A stretch of DNA of 64,000 nucleotides, from positions 40,259 to 104,258 of the forward strand of contig JALCNR010000010.1 of NCBI GenBank assembly GCA_022649165.1, in the 5' to 3' direction. This document shows positions 25,863-33,893 of the stretch, piece after piece; position 1 is the first letter of the stretch, and every line of letters starts with the position of its first letter. The notes below the pieces were generated by a model. The model searched no databases and was not told the DNA's origin. It was given only the letters and a program-made list of their open reading frames with translations. Source of the DNA: Actinomyces sp. (GTDB lineage Bacteria > Actinomycetota > Actinomycetes > Actinomycetales > Actinomycetaceae). A program made the position numbers and the translations under genes.

Positions 25863-27077
25863 ATGGTCGACGGGCTCGAGGTCCGGGCCGCGCGCGTGCG
25901 CGAGGAGCTGTCGGCGCGCGGCACGGACCCGCACGCAGATTTCGAGACCGTGCGCGCGGCCGCGGAAGATGTCGTCGACGAGGCCGGAGGCCTCCTGTCT
26001 CCGCAGGACCGTGAGGAGCAGGTGCGCCTGCTGGTCTCCGAGGTCGCAGGGCTCGGTCCGCTCCAACCGCTTCTCGACGACCCGTCTGTGGAAGAGGTTT
26101 GGGTCAACTCTCCGACCCGGGTGTTCGCGAGCCGCGACGGCGTCCCGGAGCTCACCACCGTCATCCTGACGGACGCGCAGGTGCGCGACCTCGTGGAGCG
26201 GATGCTCCTCCACTCCGGGCGCCGCCTGGACCTGTCCTCCCCCTTCGTCGACGCCACGCTGCGAGGAGGGGAGCGTCTCCACGTCGTCATCCCGCCCGTC
26301 GCCGGACGGCACTGGTCGATCAACATCCGCAAACACATCCAGCGGGCCCGCGCCCTCGCCGACCTCGTCGAGGCGGGGATGGTCCCCGGAGACGTGGCGG
26401 CGTTCCTCGCCGGCGCGGTGGTCGCCGGCCTGTCGATCGTCGTCTCCGGGGCCACCCAGGCGGGGAAGACCACCCTCCTGCGGGCGCTCTCCGGCGAGAT
26501 CCCCCGCACCCGCCGGGTCATCACCTGCGAGGAGGTCTTCGAGTTGGACCTGCGCAACCGCGACAGTGTGGCCCTGCAGACCCGTCCGGGCAGCCTCGAG
26601 GGGCGCGGCGAGGTCACCCTGCGCGACCTGGTCCGCGAGTCCCTGCGCATGCGGCCCGAGTGCCTGATCGTCGGAGAGGTCCGCGGCGCGGAGGCCCTGG
26701 ACCTGCTGCTCGCCCTCAACGCCGGAGTTCCGGGCCTGGCGACGGTCCACGCGAACTCGGCGCGGGAGGCTCTGGGCAAGCTCAGCCTCCTCCCGCTGCT
26801 GGCCGGGGAGAACGTGACCTCCCAGTTCGTCGTCCCCACGCTCGCGTCCTCGGTGGACCTCGTGTGCCACGTCGACCGCGACGCACAAGGGCGGCGCCGG
26901 CTGACGGAGGTCATCGCGGTGCCCGGCCGGGTCGAGGGCGGCCGTATCGAAGCCTCCCAGCTCTGGGGTCCAGACGGGGAACGGACGGCACGGGGCACGG
27001 GCGGGTTGGAGGACGACGGCCGGTTCGCGGCCGCGGGCCTTGACGTCGCGGCGCTGCTGGCCGGCGGTCGCCCATGA
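25863..27077 (+). CDS. tadA: Tad/Flp pilus assembly ATPase (TadA/CpaF family)
   Basis: 404-aa secretion ATPase that powers Flp pilus assembly or the related pseudopilus. An N-terminal helical domain (about 1-90) precedes the ATPase: Walker A GATQAGKTTLL (about 196), the Asp-box CEEVFELDL, Walker B LIVGEVRGAEALDLL and the His-box TVHANSAREAL. The ATG at 25863 has GGAGGTGA at 25851-25858, nearly a full anti-16S match, so translation is expected to be efficient; the in-frame start at 25776 lacks this. It opens a seven-gene operon with four-base overlaps through tadC. Confidence 0.92.
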   Translation: MVDGLEVRAARVREELSARGTDPHADFETVRAAAEDVVDEAGGLLSPQDREEQVRLLVSEVAGLGPLQPLLDDPSVEEVWVNSPTRVFASRDGVPELTTVILTDAQVRDLVERMLLHSGRRLDLSSPFVDATLRGGERLHVVIPPVAGRHWSINIRKHIQRARALADLVEAGMVPGDVAAFLAGAVVAGLSIVVSGATQAGKTTLLRALSGEIPRTRRVITCEEVFELDLRNRDSVALQTRPGSLEGRGEVTLRDLVRESLRMRPECLIVGEVRGAEALDLLLALNAGVPGLATVHANSAREALGKLSLLPLLAGENVTSQFVVPTLASSVDLVCHVDRDAQGRRRLTEVIAVPGRVEGGRIEASQLWGPDGERTARGTGGLEDDGRFAAAGLDVAALLAGGRP

Positions 27078-27934
27078 GCGCGGTGCTGGCCGGTCTCGGA
27101 CTGGGCACGGGCCTCGTGCTCGTGCTGGCGGTGTGGGCGGGCTTGCCGCCGGTGTCTGTGGGCCGCCCCCGGTGGTGGCTGCGGTGGGCGGACCAGATCG
27201 TGAGGTCCGGCGTCTCCGGGCTTACCCCGTGGCGCCTGAGCGCTCTCAGCGCCGCGATGACCGCGATCCTGTTCATCGCCGTGCTTGCGTGGAGCGGCGT
27301 GTGGACGGTCGCCGCCGCGATCGCGCTCATGGCGATGCCGGTTCCCGCCATGGCCGTCGCGGGGCGCGCGCGGGCCCGCGGCGCGGAACTGCGGGAGTCC
27401 TGGCCGGAGGTCGTGGACTTCCTCGTCTCCGGCGTGCGCGCCGGCGCGGGCCTGCCGGAGCTCCTGTGCGAGCTCGCCACCGTCGGCCCCGAGCCGTTGC
27501 GTCCCCAGTTCGCCGCCTTCGCCTCCGAGTACGGGGCCGATGGGCGCTTCGGCCCGGCGCTGACCCGGCTCAAGGAGCGTTTCGCCGATCCTGTGGCCGA
27601 CCGCATCGTGGAGGCCCTGCGCCTGGCCCGCGACGTCGGCGGGAGCGACCTGTCGGTCCTCCTGCGCGATCTCGGTGTGCTCCTGCGTGAGGACGCGCGT
27701 GTGCGCGGGGAGCTGGAGGCGCGCCAGTCCTGGACCGTCAACGCCGCCAGACTCGGGGTGGCCGCTCCGTGGCTGGTCCTCCTCATGATCGCCTCCCAGG
27801 CGCAGGCGGGCGCCGCCTACTCGACTCCGGAGGGCATGGTCGTGCTGGGCGTGGGGGCCGCCGTCTCGGTCATCGCCTACCTCGCCATGAAGCGCCTGGG
27901 CGCCCTGCCCACGGATCGGAGATCGCTGCGATGA
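27074..27934 (+). CDS. tadB: Tad pilus inner-membrane protein (TadB-like, T2SS F domain)
   Basis: 286-aa platform protein of the Flp pilus machine. It has two hydrophobic helices near the N terminus, a cytoplasmic GspF/T2SS-F domain (ELRESWPEVVDFLVSGVRAGAGL through LLRDLGVLLREDARVRGELEARQ) and paired C-terminal helices (WLVLLMIASQAQAG and MVVLGVGAAVSVIAYLAM). The E-A-R-Q ending of the F domain is typical. It overlaps tadA and tadC by ATGA. The family recruits the TadA ATPase. Confidence 0.88.
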   Translation: MSAVLAGLGLGTGLVLVLAVWAGLPPVSVGRPRWWLRWADQIVRSGVSGLTPWRLSALSAAMTAILFIAVLAWSGVWTVAAAIALMAMPVPAMAVAGRARARGAELRESWPEVVDFLVSGVRAGAGLPELLCELATVGPEPLRPQFAAFASEYGADGRFGPALTRLKERFADPVADRIVEALRLARDVGGSDLSVLLRDLGVLLREDARVRGELEARQSWTVNAARLGVAAPWLVLLMIASQAQAGAAYSTPEGMVVLGVGAAVSVIAYLAMKRLGALPTDRRSLR

Positions 27935-28821
27935 CGGAACTGGTGTGGGCGGCGGTGACGGGGGCGTGTCTGGGCGCCGGGACGCTGTGCGTGTCAGCCA
28001 GCTGGCGTGCGGCGCATCCGAGCCTCGCGATGCGCGTGCGCCAGGGCGCGCCCGGAGCGCCGGCCCGGACGGTCGGCGGCCCCCTCGGGTGGGCGCGGGC
28101 CTGGATGCTGCGGGCCGTCGAGGCCATCGGGTCCACGACACCCTCCATCGAGCACCGTCTCCGGTTGCTCGGACGCCCCGCGGAAGTCGGCGCATTCCGG
28201 CTCCAGCAGTTCGTCGCGGCGCTGGTCGCCATGGTCGTCGCCGGGTCGGCCTGCGCCGCGGGACTCGCCCACCGCGGTGGCGGGGCGGCCCTTGTGGTCC
28301 CGGTCGTCGGTTTGTCCGCGCTGATGGGAGCGGCGGCGTGGGACCAGGTCCTGTCTCTGAGGGCCGCGTCCCGGCAACGCGCCCTGGACGCGCAGGTGCC
28401 CGACGCCTCGGAGCTGATGGCCCTCGCCGTGGGGGCGGGCGAGTCCGTGCCGGGCGCACTCGAACGGATCGCGCGCATCTCGTCGACGGACCTGGCGGGC
28501 GAGCTGGCCCTGACGGGTGCGGAGATCCGGATGGGCGTCCCGACGTCGCGGGCGCTCGCGGACCTGTCCGCGCGCAACGACTCGCCGTCGCTGGACCGCC
28601 TGTGCCAGACGCTCGTCACCTCCATCGAGCGGGGCTCCCCCCTCGCCCAGGTGCTCCAGGACCAGGCCCGCGACATCCGCGAGGCTACGCGCCAGCGCCT
28701 CATGGAGGAGGGCGGGCGCCGCGAGATCGCGATGCTCCTGCCCGTGGTCTTCCTCATCCTTCCCGTCACCGTCCTCTTCGCCCTCTACCCCGGGCTCATC
28801 GCACTCGAGGTCGGCCCCTGA
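27931..28821 (+). CDS. tadC: Tad pilus inner-membrane protein (TadC-like, T2SS F domain)
   Basis: 296-aa second platform protein, paralogous to its neighbour. Hydrophobic helices are at the start (LVWAAVTGACLGAGTLCVSA), in the middle (QFVAALVAMVVAGSACAAG and the following ALVVPVVGLSALMGAA) and at the end (AMLLPVVFLILPVTVLFALYP). The F domain runs from DAQVPDASELMALAVGAGE to RQRLMEEGGRREIA. Start 27931 overlaps the tadB stop; the longer open frame upstream is shadow. Confidence 0.87.
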   Translation: MTELVWAAVTGACLGAGTLCVSASWRAAHPSLAMRVRQGAPGAPARTVGGPLGWARAWMLRAVEAIGSTTPSIEHRLRLLGRPAEVGAFRLQQFVAALVAMVVAGSACAAGLAHRGGGAALVVPVVGLSALMGAAAWDQVLSLRAASRQRALDAQVPDASELMALAVGAGESVPGALERIARISSTDLAGELALTGAEIRMGVPTSRALADLSARNDSPSLDRLCQTLVTSIERGSPLAQVLQDQARDIREATRQRLMEEGGRREIAMLLPVVFLILPVTVLFALYPGLIALEVGP

Positions 28822-28888
28822 GGAAGCCGATCCCCGCGATCCCCCGACCGCGCCCCATCAGCCACCAGATCCCTGTGAGGAGACGCCC

Positions 28889-29119
28889 ATGGAACATCTC
28901 ATCCGCCGAACTCGCCGACGCCCAGCGCCTGGCCGCGCCCCCGTGCCTCCGGATCGGCGGCGGACTGTCGGCACCGGCGACCCCGAGCGGGGCGACGTCC
29001 CCGGCTGGGTCTTGATCACCCTGATGACGGCGGCGCTGGTCGCCGCGATCTGGGCGATCGCCAACGTGCAGCTCACGGCGCTCCTGGAACGCGCACTGGA
29101 GAAGGTCTCGGGGATCTAG
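28889..29119 (+). CDS. Small Flp-pilin-like protein
   Basis: 76-aa protein with an Arg/Pro-rich N-terminal half, then ERGDVPGWVLITLMTAALVA: a Gly followed by a single hydrophobic helix, as in Flp/DUF4244-type prepilins cleaved after Gly. The Glu at +5 of classic type IV pilins is not seen, so the cleavage site is uncertain. GTGAGGAG at 28874-28881 supports the ATG at 28889. The position after tadC and before TadE-like genes is where actinobacterial Tad operons carry their pilin. I call it the likely structural subunit. Confidence 0.68.
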   Translation: MEHLIRRTRRRPAPGRAPVPPDRRRTVGTGDPERGDVPGWVLITLMTAALVAAIWAIANVQLTALLERALEKVSGI

Positions 29120-29121
29120 CC

Positions 29122-29571
29122 ATGGAGGGCGCCGAAGCGCAGGACGTTCCGCTGACGGGGGTTCCCCCAAGGGGCGTCGCGAGGAAGGGCGAGCGCGGTT
29201 CCGAGGTGGTCTCCCATGTCCTCATCCAGGGGCTCGTGGTCCTCCTGGTGCTCATGGTCATGCAGCTCGCCTTCGCCCTCCACACCCGCAACCTGGCGAT
29301 CTCGGCCGCCGGAGAGGGGGCGCGCCGTGCCGCACTGGCGGGAGGGGACACCGACGAGGCCGCCGCCCGCACCGGGATCCTGCTCGACCGGTACCTGGGG
29401 GAGGAGCGCCCCCGGGAGATCTCGGTGAGCACGGAAGCCCGGGCGGGCGGCGGGCGCGACACCGTGGTCGTCACCGTGCGCACAGCCCTGCCCCTGCTCG
29501 CCGGATGGGGGCCCTCGGACTGGCTGACGGTCCGGGGGCGTTCCGTCGCGGAGGTGCCCGGTGGCCCATGA
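29122..29571 (+). CDS. TadE-like minor pilin
   Basis: 149-aa protein. A short basic N-terminal region (ARKGERGSEVVSHVL) precedes one hydrophobic helix (IQGLVVLLVLMVMQLAFAL), then a TadE-type pattern with AAGEGARRAALAGG and a beta-rich C-terminal domain exported outside the membrane. TadE-like proteins assist Flp pilus assembly. Only two bases separate it from the pilin gene, and its stop overlaps the next start by 11 bases. Confidence 0.78.
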   Translation: MEGAEAQDVPLTGVPPRGVARKGERGSEVVSHVLIQGLVVLLVLMVMQLAFALHTRNLAISAAGEGARRAALAGGDTDEAAARTGILLDRYLGEERPREISVSTEARAGGGRDTVVVTVRTALPLLAGWGPSDWLTVRGRSVAEVPGGP

Positions 29572-30013
29572 CCGTCGGGCGCGCCCGCGTGTCGGGGTCC
29601 ACCCGGATCGGGAGGGAGGGGAGGCCGTCATCGAGTTCATCGTGCTCACCGTGGCCGTGGTGGTGCCCGTGATCTACCTCGTGCTCTCCCTGTCATCGGC
29701 CCAGGCGGGGGTGTTCGCCGCGGAGGCCGGGGCCCGTGAGGCCGCGCGCGTGCTCGCCGCCGACCCGGCCAGCACGGACATCGCCCGCGAGCAGGTGGAA
29801 CTGGCCTTCGCGGACTTCGGCCTGCCGCCCCCGACGGAGGTGGAGATGGAATGCGTGCCCTCTGGGTGCTCGGGCCCTCGGGCCCGCATCCGCGTGTGGG
29901 TCTCGACGACTGTCCCCCTGCCCCTCGTCCCGGCCTGGGTGGGCGATGGGGGGCTCCTCCCCGTCGCCGCGACATCGGAGACCCTCATCGGGGGACTGAG
30001 GCTCGATGGCTGA
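29561..30013 (+). CDS. TadE-like minor pilin
   Basis: 150-aa protein with the TadE pattern: basic head, GGEAVIEFIVLTVAVVVPVI (G-E-A-x-I-E-F motif followed by a single hydrophobic helix), AEAGAREAARVLA, and an extracytoplasmic domain with two Cys (ECVPSGCSGP) that may form a disulfide. It begins at GTG 29561 inside the end of the preceding gene and overlaps the next gene by 8 bases. Probably a minor pseudopilin of the Tad apparatus. Confidence 0.8.
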   Translation: MAHDRRARPRVGVHPDREGGEAVIEFIVLTVAVVVPVIYLVLSLSSAQAGVFAAEAGAREAARVLAADPASTDIAREQVELAFADFGLPPPTEVEMECVPSGCSGPRARIRVWVSTTVPLPLVPAWVGDGGLLPVAATSETLIGGLRLDG

Positions 30014-30461
30014 CGGGGGGACGGCGGAGGACGCCGAGGACGGGCGGATCGCGCTGCTCGTCGTCGGGCTCATCGCCGTGGTGCTTGCGCTCGTGCTGGC
30101 TGGCACCGCGATCACTGTCGTCCACGTCCAGGACCGCCGTCTCTTGGCGTGCGCGGACCGCGTCGCGGCCGCGGCCTCGAACGTCGTCGACGCCGGCGCC
30201 TACTACGGCGGGGAGGGACTGGGCCAGGGGCTCGTCCCCTCCCCCTCCGGCGCGCGCGCCGCCGCGGGCGCCGCCCTGTCCGAGCTCGCCGGGTCGACCT
30301 GCTCGGTGGGTCGCGGCGTGGTGCTCGAGGAGGTCACGGCGCGCGGCGGGGAGGTCCTGGTGACGGTGAGCGCCGTCGCTGACCTGCCGCTCGTCCCGTC
30401 CGCGCTCGGGCCGGTGTCCGCCCCCGCGCTGGTCGCGACCTCGTCAGCGCGCACGTCCTGA
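30006..30461 (+). CDS. Tad-locus membrane protein (helicase/secretion neighbourhood TadE-like)
   Basis: 151-aa protein: short acidic N terminus, a hydrophobic helix (IALLVVGLIAVVLALVLAG) and an Ala-rich exported domain with two Cys (ACADRV near residue 51, TCSVGRG near 97). It is like the small Rv3654c-type protein found last in actinobacterial Tad clusters. The first residues (DGRIALL) match the entry to the helix in that family. It ends the operon; a set of hairpins follows. Role in pilus assembly is by context only. Confidence 0.72.
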   Translation: MADGGTAEDAEDGRIALLVVGLIAVVLALVLAGTAITVVHVQDRRLLACADRVAAAASNVVDAGAYYGGEGLGQGLVPSPSGARAAAGAALSELAGSTCSVGRGVVLEEVTARGGEVLVTVSAVADLPLVPSALGPVSAPALVATSSARTS

Positions 30462-30476
30462 GGCGGGCGGTTGCGA

Positions 30477-30507
30477 CCTCGGTCAGGTGCCGAGGGTTAG
30501 TCCTCGG
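30477..30507. terminator. Three-arm hairpin between the pilus operon and tetR
   Basis: CCTCGG (30477-30482), CCGAGG (30490-30495) and CCTCGG (30502-30507): the middle arm can pair with either side. It covers the tetR stop codon and can terminate both convergent units. Confidence 0.45.
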
Positions 30508-31069
30508 GTCCCCGAGTGATGCGGTCGATGGCGATGACGACGTCCGCCGGGTCGGGCGTGGAGACGTCGAGGGCGCGGTGGATGGTCAGCCCCTCGATGA
30601 GGGCGTCGAGCAGACGAGCGGTGGTCGGATCGAAGTGCTGCTGCAGCGCGCGCCGGCTGCGCGCCATCCAGGTCGCGGTGAGGGTGCGGTAGGCGGGCTC
30701 GCGCGCGGCCAGGGTGTAGAGCTCATGGGTGAGCACGAGGTCCCGCTCGGTGCTGAAGACGTCCTCGGTGATGAGGGCCGCGACCGCCGCTCTGGCCTCG
30801 TCTCCGGTGGTCGCCGAGGACATGCGCCTCTCGAAGCGCTCGGCGATCGTTCCGGCGAACCGGGTGAACGCCTCGCGCAGCAGCTCGTCCATGCCCGTGA
30901 AGTGGTACGTCATCGAGCCGAGCGGGACGCCGGCCGCGGCTGCGACGCGGCGGTGCGAGGTGCCGGCCAGGCCCCGTTCGGCGATGACGTCGAGACAGGC
31001 GTCGATGATGCGGCCCCTGCGCTTCGGATCGTGGCGCGGATTCTCCCGGGCCGAGGTCGTCTCGGGCAT
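30497..31069 (-). CDS. TetR family transcriptional regulator
   Basis: 190-aa regulator. The helix-turn-helix lies at about 20-60 (RIIDACLDVIAERGLAGTSHR, then VAAAAGVPLGSMTYHF). The C-terminal helical ligand domain is of ordinary TetR size. It is second in a two-gene operon after the maltose acetyltransferase gene, with one base between stop and start. Two copies of a 12-bp palindrome in the gap upstream of that operon, shared with the divergent MFS gene, are its probable operators. The inducer is unknown and presumably an MFS substrate. Confidence 0.88.
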   Translation of the reverse strand: MPETTSARENPRHDPKRRGRIIDACLDVIAERGLAGTSHRRVAAAAGVPLGSMTYHFTGMDELLREAFTRFAGTIAERFERRMSSATTGDEARAAVAALITEDVFSTERDLVLTHELYTLAAREPAYRTLTATWMARSRRALQQHFDPTTARLLDALIEGLTIHRALDVSTPDPADVVIAIDRITRGPED

Positions 31070-31070
31070 C

Positions 31071-31652
31071 TCAGATCCTCCTGAGGGTTCGCGCAGGGTT
31101 GCCCACGGCCACCACGCCCGCGGGGATATCGCGGGTGACGACGGATCCGGCGCCGATCACAGAATCGCTGCCGATCGTGACGCCGGGGCAGACGATCACC
31201 CCGCCGCCGAGCCACACGTTGTCGCCGAGGGCGATCGGGCGGGCGGCCTCCAGCTTGTCGCGGCGCGTCTGCGGGTCGATCGGGTGCGTCGGGGTGAGCA
31301 GCTGCACATTCGGCCCGATCTGGCAGTCCTCGCCGATGACGATCGGGGCGACATCCAGCGCGGTGAGGTTGAAGTTGACGAACGTCCTCGCCCCGATCGT
31401 GATGTGCTCGCCGTAGTCGACGCGCAGCGGCGGCTTGACGAACGCATCTTTCCCGAGGTGCCCCACCAGCTGCGCCAGCCAGGACACGGCCGTGCCGTCG
31501 TCGCGCACGAAAGCCCTCTCGAACTCGGCGGCCAGGCGCACGGCGCGCGCGGCCCGGGCCGCGTTGTCGGGATCGTCGGCGATGTAGAGGTCGCCCGCGA
31601 GCATGCGCTCCCGGTTCGTGCGGGGATCGCCCGCGAAGTGATCGGTCGTCAT
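31071..31652 (-). CDS. maa: Sugar O-acetyltransferase (maltose acetyltransferase family)
   Basis: 193-aa left-handed beta-helix acetyltransferase. The N-terminal Mac segment is clear (ERMLAGDLYIADDPDNAARAA). Hexapeptide repeats run from about residue 70 to the end, including the catalytic His region LLTPTHPIDPQTR and the closing GVVAVGNPARTLRRI. Relatives acetylate maltose, glucose or galactosides using acetyl-CoA. The ATG at 31652 is only 39 bases from the ATG of the divergent MFS gene and is preceded by an operator palindrome with an embedded -10. It is cotranscribed with tetR. Confidence 0.9.
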   Translation of the reverse strand: MTTDHFAGDPRTNRERMLAGDLYIADDPDNAARAARAVRLAAEFERAFVRDDGTAVSWLAQLVGHLGKDAFVKPPLRVDYGEHITIGARTFVNFNLTALDVAPIVIGEDCQIGPNVQLLTPTHPIDPQTRRDKLEAARPIALGDNVWLGGGVIVCPGVTIGSDSVIGAGSVVTRDIPAGVVAVGNPARTLRRI

Positions 31653-31654
31653 GC

Positions 31655-31666
31655 GTACGATCGTAC
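31655..31666. promoter_or_regulatory. TetR operator copy 1, with -10 for maa
   Basis: GTACGATCGTAC, perfectly palindromic. Minus-strand TACGAT ends seven bases before the maa ATG (31652), so the operator probably contains the -10 of a leaderless maa transcript. Confidence 0.65.
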
Positions 31667-31677
31667 CCGAGCGGCAT

Positions 31678-31689
31678 GTACGATCGTAC
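31678..31689. promoter_or_regulatory. TetR operator copy 2, with -10 for the MFS gene
   Basis: Second identical GTACGATCGTAC, centre 23 bp from the first. Plus-strand TACGAT ends seven bases before the MFS ATG (31692). The pair makes the whole gap a 14-bp inverted repeat with an 11-bp spacer. Confidence 0.65.
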
Positions 31690-31691
31690 GC

Positions 31692-32927
31692 ATGACATCT
31701 CGCACGCCGGTCCGGCCCTCCGAGGAGGACCGCAGGGCGCGTGCCGCCGTCGCGGCCCTGTTCTTCACCAACGGCGCCGTCTTCGCCAACCTCGTGCCGC
31801 GCTATCCCGAGATCAAGACCGCCCTCGATCTGGACAACGCCTCTTACGGCCTCGCGGTGGCGGCGTTCCCGATCGGCGCGATCGTCGCGGGACTCGCCTC
31901 CGCGACGCTGATCCGCCGGTTCGGATCGGGCGCGGTCGCCGCCGCGGGCATGATCCTGACCAGTCTCGGCGTGCTGATGGCGGGGATGGCGCCCTCTGTG
32001 GGGCTCTTCGCCGCCGGGCTGTTCCTCGGCGGAGCGATGGACGCGATCACCGACGTCGCCCAGAACGCCCACGGGCTGAGGGTGCAGCGCCGGTACGGGC
32101 GGTCGATCATCAACGGGTTCCACGCCACGTGGTCGATCGGAGCGGTCGTGGGCGGATCGATGGCAGCCGCCGCAATCGCGGCGCACCTGCCGTTGGGGAT
32201 CCACCTGGGCATCTCCGCCGCGATCTTCGCAGTGGTCTCCCTGATCGCGCTGAGATTCTGTCTGCCCGACGCCGACGACGCGGCCGACGAGGACGCGGTC
32301 GCCGACCGGGACGAAATCGAGGCCTCGCTGCGTGCCGGGGTCTCTCCGCAGGTCGTCACGACCATCGTCGCCCTCGTGCTCATCGCCATCGCCGGCACCC
32401 TCGTGGAGGACTCCGGCAACTCGTGGGCCTCCCTGTACCTCTCCGGTTCGCTGGGCGCCCCGGCAGTGGCCGCCGCGTCTGGCTACATCGCCCTCGTCGG
32501 CGCGCAGTTCGTCGGCCGGCTGATCGGAGACCGGCTCGTGGACCGCTTCGGGCAGTGTGCGGTCGTCCGCGCCGGCGGTCTCATCGTCGCGGTCGGCATG
32601 GGCCTAGCGCTGGCCGTCCCGTCGGTCCTGGGAACGATCCTGGGATTCGCCGCCGCCGGGTTCGGCGTCGCCTCCTTCGTGCCCGCGGCCATGCACGAGG
32701 CCGACCGGTTGCCCGGACTCAGACGCGGCACGGGGCTGACCATGGTCTCCTGGCTGATGCGCCTCGGCTTCCTCTTCTCTCCGCCGGTGGTCGGCTTCAT
32801 CGCCGATCACGCCGGACTGCGCACAGGGTTGCTCGTCGTCCCCGCCGCCGGGGCTCTCGTCGTCCTCCTCGCGGGCGTCCTCCGGGGCCGCCGCGATCCG
32901 ATCGACCGGATGGCGGACCGCGCATGA
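31692..32927 (+). CDS. MFS transporter
   Basis: 411-aa transporter with twelve predicted hydrophobic segments, of the YbjJ/fucose-permease-like MFS group. Signature features: an N-terminal VFANLVPRYPEIKTALDL segment with a conserved Tyr-Pro, ALIRRFGSG-like loop 2-3 basic motif (ASATLIRRFGSG), and SIINGFHATWSIGAVVGGSM in helix 5. The central loop is acidic (DADDAADEDAVADRDE). It is the first gene of an operon whose next two members are broken. Expression is likely controlled by the adjacent TetR. An efflux role is a reasonable guess only. Confidence 0.85.
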   Translation: MTSRTPVRPSEEDRRARAAVAALFFTNGAVFANLVPRYPEIKTALDLDNASYGLAVAAFPIGAIVAGLASATLIRRFGSGAVAAAGMILTSLGVLMAGMAPSVGLFAAGLFLGGAMDAITDVAQNAHGLRVQRRYGRSIINGFHATWSIGAVVGGSMAAAAIAAHLPLGIHLGISAAIFAVVSLIALRFCLPDADDAADEDAVADRDEIEASLRAGVSPQVVTTIVALVLIAIAGTLVEDSGNSWASLYLSGSLGAPAVAAASGYIALVGAQFVGRLIGDRLVDRFGQCAVVRAGGLIVAVGMGLALAVPSVLGTILGFAAAGFGVASFVPAAMHEADRLPGLRRGTGLTMVSWLMRLGFLFSPPVVGFIADHAGLRTGLLVVPAAGALVVLLAGVLRGRRDPIDRMADRA

Positions 32928-33425
32928 CGGACATCGACTGGGGCCGGACGCCTGGCGCCCGACCTCCTACGGATTCATCCACGACTCGGAGCACGCGCTG
33001 CTGACGCCGTTCGCGCCGGAAGGCGCGATGGAGGTCGCCTTCGTCGCGGACTTCTCGGACCAGTTCGACTAGGCCGGCCTGTTCCTGCGTGCGACCGGCG
33101 AACATTGGGTGAAGGCGGGCGTCGAGTTCTCCGACGGGGCTCTCCAGCTCGGCGCCATGGTCACGAACGGCCATTCGGGCTGGTCCGTGTCGCCGGTCGC
33201 CGGCTGGAGCGGGCGGCCCACCACGATCCACGCGAGCTGGGCGGGCGATGCCCTCACCCTGAGGGCGCGCCCCGAGGGGAACCACTGCGCCTGGTGCGGC
33301 TCCTTCCGATGCCGCAGACCCCCGCCCTCTCGGCGGGTCCCTACCTGTGCGCCCCGACCCGCGCCGGCCTGAGGGTCGGCTTCACCGCGTGGCGCTTCAC
33401 CGCAGCCGACGACGCACTGCACTGA
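32924..33425 (+). pseudogene. Decayed DUF1349 protein gene
   Basis: Remnant of a DUF1349 (regulation-of-enolase-like) gene. The ATG overlaps the MFS stop. After MTDIDWG, about 25 codons of the family are missing and the frame changes. A second frame then reads TSYGFIHDSEHALLTPF, continues to VADFSDQFD and hits an in-frame TAG at 33070-33072 where the family has Gln, then resumes AGLFLRATGEHWVKAGVEF. A further shift near 33290 is needed to read LLPMPQTPALSAGPYLC to the stop at 33425. At least three independent lesions, so it is not a sequencing slip. Confidence 0.8.
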
Positions 33426-33444
33426 ACGAGAGGGAGAACCATCC

Positions 33445-33880
33445 ATGTCGAAGGATCTCGTCCTGGTCTTCCACCCGATCTGGCGGCCTCCATCGTCAAC
33501 AGGCGATGGGTTCAGGAGCTGGGCCGGCACCCCGAGCGTGACACCGTCGACGATGTCCACGCCGCCTGCCCCGACGGGCGGATCGACGTCGAACGTGAAC
33601 AGGATCTGGTGGAGGACCACGAGCGGCCGATCCTGCAGTTCCCGATCTACTGGTTCAGCTGCCCGCCTCTGGTCAAGACCTGGCTGGACGAGGTCCTGAC
33701 CAGCGGCTGGGCATATGGCCCGGAAGGAAATGCGCTCGCCCAGCGCCCGGTGGCGCTGGGCGTCACCGCCGGCATCCGGGAGTCCGACTACCGCCGTGAC
33801 GGCCGTTACGGGCACACACTGGCGGAAGCCCTCACACCCTTCGAGATGACCTCCAGTACACCGGCGCGGGGGCCCATGGA
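33445..33880 (+). pseudogene. Decayed NAD(P)H-dependent oxidoreductase (flavodoxin-like quinone reductase)
   Basis: Starts MSKDLVLVFHP with GAGAGGGAGA upstream. One base is missing near 33477, after which the true product continues in another frame: LAASIVNRRWVQELGRHPE, DVHAACPDGRIDVEREQ, then ILQFPIYWFSCPPLVKTWLD and RRDGRYGHTLAEALTPFEM, the recognisable MdaB/KefF-like flavoprotein sequence. A second shift follows FEMTS, and the last third, normally carrying the C-terminal helices, is absent. It is in the same orientation as the MFS gene and the DUF1349 remnant, so the operon has lost its two enzymes. Confidence 0.8.
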
Positions 33881-33893
33881 GGCCGCCGCCGCC

